10,267 nucleotides of DNA from CAYOLL01 sp964404765 [NCBI: uncultured Gemmatimonadota bacterium] (GTDB lineage: Bacteria; 4572-55). The number at the start of each line of letters is the position of its first letter. The stretch's first letter is position 1. The notes beneath the pieces were generated by a model. The model searched no databases, was not told the origin of the DNA, and worked only from the letters and a program-made list of their open reading frames with translations. Of the stretch, positions 6,310 to 10,267 are shown piece by piece. Where the stretch lies: assembly GCA_964404765.1 (NCBI GenBank), contig CAYOLL010000202.1, forward strand, positions 1 to 10,267. Direction: 5' to 3'. The translations under genes and the position numbers were made by a program.

Positions 6310-6421
6310 GATGTTCGCTTTCTTGACAAAAGTGGGCATCCGAAGCTCATTGAGAAAAAAATCCTGCCCGAAATAAACCATGACCGCGGATATCATTTCC
6401 AGCACAAAGCGAGGTAATTGT

Positions 6422-6862
6422 ATGACTCCACCTGAACAAGATTTGATTCAATTGATTTACATTAGCACGATGCCGAAGCCCCTGACGTCGGAAGAATTGG
6501 AGGGCATTTTGGCCGCATCCCGCAAAAATAACAAGGCTCTGAATGTCACCGGTTTGCTGATTATCAAAGGAAACAAATTTATGCAGGCGTTGGAAGGTGA
6601 AAGCCGCCACGTCAAGGCGCTGTACGACAAAATTGCCCAGGATCCGCGTCATGCCGGCGTTGTAATGATGAGCGAAATGAAGATTAAAAAGCGCGATTTT
6701 CCCAATTGGGAAATGGGTTTCAAAAATTTGGACCGTTTGCCGCGGGTGGACTCCAAAAAGCTGACAGATTTTGGCAATACGGATATGACCTCCAAAGAAT
6801 TTACTGAAAATCCCAAAATGGTGCACATGCTGTTTAAGAGCTTTATCGAAAAGGTCACGTAA
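6422..6862 (+). CDS. Short BLUF-domain blue-light photoreceptor
   Basis: A 146-residue cytoplasmic protein whose first 105 or so residues form a BLUF domain, which binds FAD and senses blue light. The key residues fall in the register known from AppA and PixD: Tyr13 (LIYIS), Asn36/Asn37 (RKNN), Gln55 (FMQALEGE), Trp96 and Met98 (FPNWEMGF). The spacings Tyr to Gln of 42 and Tyr to Trp of 83 equal those in AppA. NVTGLLI and DPRH are also typical. The last 40 residues are a short tail, as in PixD-type single-domain BLUF proteins, with no output domain, so signalling would be through an unknown partner. The start is set by GAGGT at 6411-6415, six bases before the ATG; an ATG at 6380 in the same frame has no RBS. 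The neighbours give no partner. Confidence 0.93.
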   Translation: MTPPEQDLIQLIYISTMPKPLTSEELEGILAASRKNNKALNVTGLLIIKGNKFMQALEGESRHVKALYDKIAQDPRHAGVVMMSEMKIKKRDFPNWEMGFKNLDRLPRVDSKKLTDFGNTDMTSKEFTENPKMVHMLFKSFIEKVT

Positions 6863-6996
6863 GTGGTTCGTTTTCTACAAACAGGCCGCCCTTACAGGGC
6901 TTGAGAACAGATCAATCGTCCAAATGCGAAAGTTATTTAATACGCAGTACTTATTTTATTTTTATTATCGCAAACAAACCCTGGCATCCCCATCGC

Positions 6997-9900
6997 TCAC
7001 CGCAACAGAATGCGGTCCAGCAGTTTTATCACATCTTCCACATCAATTTTGCCGTCGCCGTTGACATCGCCCAGGTCGCTGCCGGCCACGATATAGCCGG
7101 TTTTGGCGACGGTGTTGCGGGCAATCGCGTTGGAGACCGTCAGGGCCGGGGTGTACACGCCATAAGCGCTGTAGGTATAGGTGTGCGGCCCTTTCCCGGA
7201 CGCGTCGGCAATCCCGTCGCCATTAAAATCCCACTGCCAGACTTCGATATAGCCGCTGTCGGGCGCGGAAGCGTCGCTAAAAACAACCGTCAGCGGGGCA
7301 ATACCGTTGCGCGGGGTTGCCGTAAAATAGGCCGTCAGCGGCATCGGACTCTGCACGGCGATATAATCCGGCTTGACTTTGACATCACTGCGCGGGCTTT
7401 GTCCTGAGCCTGCCGAAGGGCCGTCGGTGATCGTCAGCTTGACGGTGTAATTTGCTTGCGCCGAATAGGTGAAGCGATGCGGGCCTTTGCCGGACGCGTC
7501 GGCGATTCCGTCGTTGTTAAAGTCCCACTGCCAGCCGGTAATCGTTGTATTTTCGGCAACGGATTGATCGCTAAAAGTCACCGTGATTGGGGCCCGGCCG
7601 CTGAGTGGCGCGCCGCTAAAGTCGGCATGGAGCGCGGGCGGCGGCGGGCTGACGGTAATGTAGCCGGATTTTAGGGCGGTATTCGTTGTGCCCAACGTGT
7701 CGCTGACCGTCAATTTTACCGCATAAACGCCGGCGTTTGCATAGCGAAAAACGTGCGGTCCCCGACCCGTCGCGTCGGTTGTCCCGTTATTGTCAAAGTC
7801 CCATTGCCAGGCGGTTATGGTCGTGTTGGTCGCTGTCGATTGGTCGGTAAATGTCACTTGCAGCGGGGCGACGCCGCTCAGCGGGCTGCCGCTAAAACCG
7901 GCCGTCAACAGCGGCTGCGGGCCGACCTGAATATAGTCGGTCTTGATTTCGGCATCGCTAAAGTCGCCGGCGGAAACGATCAGCTTCACCGTGTAAGTGT
8001 CGGCAGTCGCATAAGTAAACGCATGTGGCCCTTTGCCGACGGCATCGGTCGTGCCGTTGTTGTCAAAATCCCATTGCCAGTTCGTCAGTGTCGCGTTGGT
8101 GGCGCTGGATTGATCGGTAAAAGTGACCCGTAACGGGGCGCGGCCACTGCGCGGCGTGGCAGTAAAGGCCGCGGTCAGAACCGGCGTCGGCGACACGATT
8201 ACATAATTGAACTTCGTTTCTGTGTCCGTCCGCCCGGCGTTGTCGCTGACGGTCAGTTTGACCGTATAGCTGCCGACCGTTGTATATGTGTAAGTGTGAG
8301 GGCCGGCTCCAGTGGCGTCCGTCACGCCATTATTTTCAAAATCCCATTGCCAGCTTGTGACGGACGTGCCACTGCCGCTCGAATGATCGGTAAAAGTCAC
8401 TTGCAAAGGCGCATACCCGGTCAACGGCGTGGCGCTAAACTCGGCGTTGACCGAAGGCGCCGGGCTGACCGTAATGTAGTTGGTCTTTAGTTCAATATCC
8501 GAGGCGGTCTGGCCGTTGGATGCCGTCAGTTTGACCGAATATGTCCCGGCGGCGGCGTAGGTATAGGTATGCGGCCCTTTGCCGGTGGCATCGGTTGTGC
8601 CGTTATTATCAAAATCCCATTGCCAGCTTGTCAGGGTCGTATTGGTTGCGGTCGATTGATCGGTAAAAGTGACTTGCAGCGGCGCAACGCCGGTCAAGGG
8701 CGCGGCGGTAAAATTGGCGGTAACAATCGGCGCCGGCGTGACCGTGATATATTCGGTCTTGAGTTCTTCATCGTTGCGGCTGCCGTCGGACACAGTCAGC
8801 TTGACCGAATAAGTTCCGGCGACCGCGTAGGTAAAGGCATGTGGACCTATACCGGAGGCATCGGTTGTGCCGTTATTGTCAAAATCCCATTGCCAGTTGG
8901 TCAGCGTGGTGTTGGTGGCGCTGGATTGGTTGGTAAATGTGACCTGCAACGGCGCTACGCCATTGCGCGGCGTGGCCAAAAAATCGGCTGTCACCGTCGG
9001 CTCCGGCGTAGCGCGAATGTAGCTGCTTTTAATCTCGCTATCGGACAGCCCCTGCGCGTCGGAAACCGTCAACTTGGCGGTATAGACGCCAATTTGCGTA
9101 TAGGTATAAGTATGCGGCCCCTGACCGGTGGCGTCAACGGCGCCGTTATTGTCGAAATCCCATTGCCAACTGGTGATGGTCGTATTAAACGCCATAGATT
9201 GATTGGTAAATGTCACCTGCAGCGGCGCTACGCCCGTCAGCGGCGCGGCGCTAAAATCCGCCGTCACCGACGGCCCCGGCTGGGTGGTAAAGCGCCAGAC
9301 GCCGCCGGCTGCAAAGTTGCCCTTGCTATCCGTCGCCTCCACTTTCCAAAAGTAGGCCGCCTGATAAATCAGCGCCGTCGCCGGCGTGTACGATGTGGCG
9401 GCTTGGTCGTTGCTGACCCGTGTTGTCGGCGGGCTGAACGTGTCGAAGTAAACATCATAAGTCACCGCGTCGCCATCGGGATCGCCGCCGCTCCAGGACA
9501 GCGTCGGCGTAATGGAAACATTGATCTGAGTATTGCCGGGCGACGGATTGGCCGGCGTATTGGGCGGGCGATTTTGTTGAAATACCGTCAACATTAAGGG
9601 ATTGGTTGTGACGGGCAGATTTTGTAAATTGGCGTCTAAAATAGTCACAAATCCGCTCAAAAAGGAAAGTGTCGTGCTGCCGACCGACACGCCGGTCTTG
9701 ACCGGAAAATCAAGCTGGTAAACCGTTTGGCTGCCCGAAACCGACCAGCCCGGCCCGGTAAAGGTGCCTTTGCTGTACTGAACTTTCCAGGTCGCGCCGG
9801 TCGTGTCGTAGCGGGCATTGACGGCATTGGCCTGCCAGCTATGAGCGGCGTCGTTGCGCAAATCGGTCAGCGTCGGCACACCCAAGACCGCCGGATCATA

Positions 9901-10086
9901 CTGAATATAGGCGTCGATACCCCAGACGCTCAGCGCCGCCGAGGGCTGGATGATGACATTGACGGTCACCCGCCCGCCCGGCGTGATTGGGTCGTCGGCG
10001 CTGGTCATGGAAAAGTTGACGGATTGCGCCAGAACAGCGCTTTTTGTCATCAGAACAAGTAGACATAGCAGGTATAGTCGTCGCAT
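6997..10086 (-). CDS. Secreted multi-PKD protein with cohesin-like and dockerin-type modules
   Basis: A 1029-residue exported protein. In order: signal peptide 1-20 (cleavage after VLA); a cohesin-like beta domain at about 22-168 (GGRVTVNVIIQPSA, YDPAVLG); an FN3-like domain at 173-268 (PTLSWSGGDPDGD, YFWKVEATD); eight PKD domains from 272 to 1001, each with W-Q-W-D-F and G-P-H core motifs; and a single dockerin calcium loop DVNGDGKIDVED (1007-1018) with its helix at the extreme C-terminus. No enzyme domain, transmembrane anchor or T9SS-type tail is visible. It is likely a cell-surface or matrix adhesion or scaffold protein. The complete dockerin has two loops; only one is present here. PKD7 carries a small in-frame insertion. 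The start is supported by GGAGGT five bases upstream and the signal peptide. GC content looks higher than in neighbouring genes. Confidence 0.92.
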   Translation of the reverse strand: MRRLYLLCLLVLMTKSAVLAQSVNFSMTSADDPITPGGRVTVNVIIQPSAALSVWGIDAYIQYDPAVLGVPTLTDLRNDAAHSWQANAVNARYDTTGATWKVQYSKGTFTGPGWSVSGSQTVYQLDFPVKTGVSVGSTTLSFLSGFVTILDANLQNLPVTTNPLMLTVFQQNRPPNTPANPSPGNTQINVSITPTLSWSGGDPDGDAVTYDVYFDTFSPPTTRVSNDQAATSYTPATALIYQAAYFWKVEATDSKGNFAAGGVWRFTTQPGPSVTADFSAAPLTGVAPLQVTFTNQSMAFNTTITSWQWDFDNNGAVDATGQGPHTYTYTQIGVYTAKLTVSDAQGLSDSEIKSSYIRATPEPTVTADFLATPRNGVAPLQVTFTNQSSATNTTLTNWQWDFDNNGTTDASGIGPHAFTYAVAGTYSVKLTVSDGSRNDEELKTEYITVTPAPIVTANFTAAPLTGVAPLQVTFTDQSTATNTTLTSWQWDFDNNGTTDATGKGPHTYTYAAAGTYSVKLTASNGQTASDIELKTNYITVSPAPSVNAEFSATPLTGYAPLQVTFTDHSSGSGTSVTSWQWDFENNGVTDATGAGPHTYTYTTVGSYTVKLTVSDNAGRTDTETKFNYVIVSPTPVLTAAFTATPRSGRAPLRVTFTDQSSATNATLTNWQWDFDNNGTTDAVGKGPHAFTYATADTYTVKLIVSAGDFSDAEIKTDYIQVGPQPLLTAGFSGSPLSGVAPLQVTFTDQSTATNTTITAWQWDFDNNGTTDATGRGPHVFRYANAGVYAVKLTVSDTLGTTNTALKSGYITVSPPPPALHADFSGAPLSGRAPITVTFSDQSVAENTTITGWQWDFNNDGIADASGKGPHRFTYSAQANYTVKLTITDGPSAGSGQSPRSDVKVKPDYIAVQSPMPLTAYFTATPRNGIAPLTVVFSDASAPDSGYIEVWQWDFNGDGIADASGKGPHTYTYSAYGVYTPALTVSNAIARNTVAKTGYIVAGSDLGDVNGDGKIDVEDVIKLLDRILLR
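7084..9273 (-). repeat. Tandem array of eight PKD-coding units
   Basis: Units start at residues 272, 363, 453, 544, 635, 725, 817 and 915, a period of 90-92 codons (about 272 bp) except for the unit enlarged by an insertion. DNA similarity is high around the W-Q-W-D-F codons, where the same stretch recurs in most units, so the array arose by duplication and may vary in copy number. Units 2, 5 and 8 share the TPR(N/S)G variant and the others PL(T/S)G, hinting at a three-unit higher-order period. Confidence 0.88.
7393..7421. repeat. Short in-frame repeat insertion in PKD7
   Basis: Residues 890-898 (PSAGSGQSP) interrupt the PKD7 pattern that aligns in all other units. The inserted DNA contains CCTTCGGCAGGCTCAGGACA on the minus strand, a motif I recall as a common dispersed short repeat in diverse bacterial genomes. 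GGGC is present at both edges (7394-7397 and 7418-7421, 24 bases apart), which would keep the frame if a 24-base unit had been inserted with a 4-base duplication. Confidence 0.6.
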
Positions 10087-10091
10087 GAGAC

Positions 10092-10097
10092 ACCTCC
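10092..10097 (-). promoter_or_regulatory. Shine-Dalgarno of the PKD protein
   Basis: GGAGGT on the minus strand, five bases before the ATG at 10086. It confirms the start. Confidence 0.85.
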
Positions 10098-10141
10098 CAA
10101 GAGAGCATAGAGCACGGATAGCACAAGAAAAAACGGCTTGT

Positions 10142-10172
10142 ATTATAATCGCTCAAATTTCGCGTGTGTCAA
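10142..10172 (-). promoter_or_regulatory. Candidate promoter of the PKD protein gene
   Basis: On the minus strand a perfect TTGACA (10172-10167) and a perfect TATAAT (10147-10142) are separated by 19 bases, longer than the optimal 17. Transcription would start near 10135, giving a leader of about 49 bases. The remaining 10173-10267 shows no gene or other clear signal. Confidence 0.55.
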
Positions 10173-10267
10173 CTGAAAAATGCGGTCATGTTTGGAAATC
10201 GGAAACCCGCCCTTTCCTGAATTATTCACAAATCTTAACGCAAACGTCGCAATTGACGCTAAAGACG

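Noticed and set aside
6323-6351. TTGACA at 6323-6328 as the -35 box of a BLUF promoter
   Set aside because: At 17 bases spacing the -10 position reads CTCATT, too far from consensus.
6347-6826. Minus-strand 159-codon frame opposite the BLUF gene
   Set aside because: The plus-strand frame is an unmistakable BLUF domain; the antisense frame is a shadow.
6863-6996. Hairpin GCCCT-TAC-AGGGC (6888-6900) as a terminator for the BLUF or PKD gene
   Set aside because: The stem is only 5 bp and neither strand has a T-run next to it. No gene was found in this gap.
8569-9597. A 342-codon open frame on the plus strand, antisense to the PKD gene
   Set aside because: It lies opposite the PKD repeats and repeats with their period; its translation is a mirror of PKD codons with no recognisable family. 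Several shorter plus-strand frames in 7456-10062 have the same origin.

Overview
The window looks like chromosomal DNA of an uncultured Gram-negative bacterium. It encodes two or three outer-envelope lipoproteins with lipoboxes, a SurA/PpiD-like periplasmic foldase and a very large secreted PKD-repeat protein ending in a dockerin-type calcium loop. That style of secretome, with the numerous short dispersed palindromic repeats, would fit a member of the FCB group such as a Calditrichota/KSB1-type lineage. This is an inference from gene style only; no marker gene is present. Shine-Dalgarno sequences are strong in front of several genes (positions 1905-1913, 3504-3508 and 10092-10097), and sigma70-like promoters can be seen.

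Layout, left to right. (1) 1-239 is non-coding and built from short direct and inverted repeats. (2) A minus-strand DHA1-type MFS transporter (240-1448) lies between two related inverted repeats. A long hairpin repeat (1471-1541) sits in its upstream region. (3) A small minus-strand lipoprotein (1608-1901) has an excellent RBS and its own terminator. (4) Two minus-strand genes 27 bases apart form a probable operon: a PD-(D/E)XK Rpn/transposase-like nuclease (2688-3497) followed by a polymerase-beta-fold nucleotidyltransferase (2004-2660), closed by a terminator. (5) A 136-bp MITE-like element (3564-3699) has perfect 18-bp terminal inverted repeats and a near-perfect 10-bp flanking duplication. 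(6) A divergent pair follows: an unknown lipoprotein (minus, 3737-4354), apparently transcribed as a leaderless mRNA, and a two-module parvulin foldase lipoprotein (plus, 4649-6256). (7) A short BLUF blue-light receptor (plus, 6422-6862). (8) A 1029-residue secreted protein (minus, 6997-10086) with a cohesin-like domain, an FN3-like domain, eight PKD domains and one dockerin repeat. One PKD domain carries a small in-frame insertion that looks like a dispersed repeat.

Most genes appear to be independent transcription units. The only clear functional grouping is the nuclease-nucleotidyltransferase pair, which may be a mobile or defence-type accessory module. I do not see a complete new multi-gene system. 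The most notable signals are the MITE with its target duplication, the inverted-repeat-bracketed transporter, the promoter fused to the start codon at 4354, and the in-frame repeat insertion in the PKD protein.
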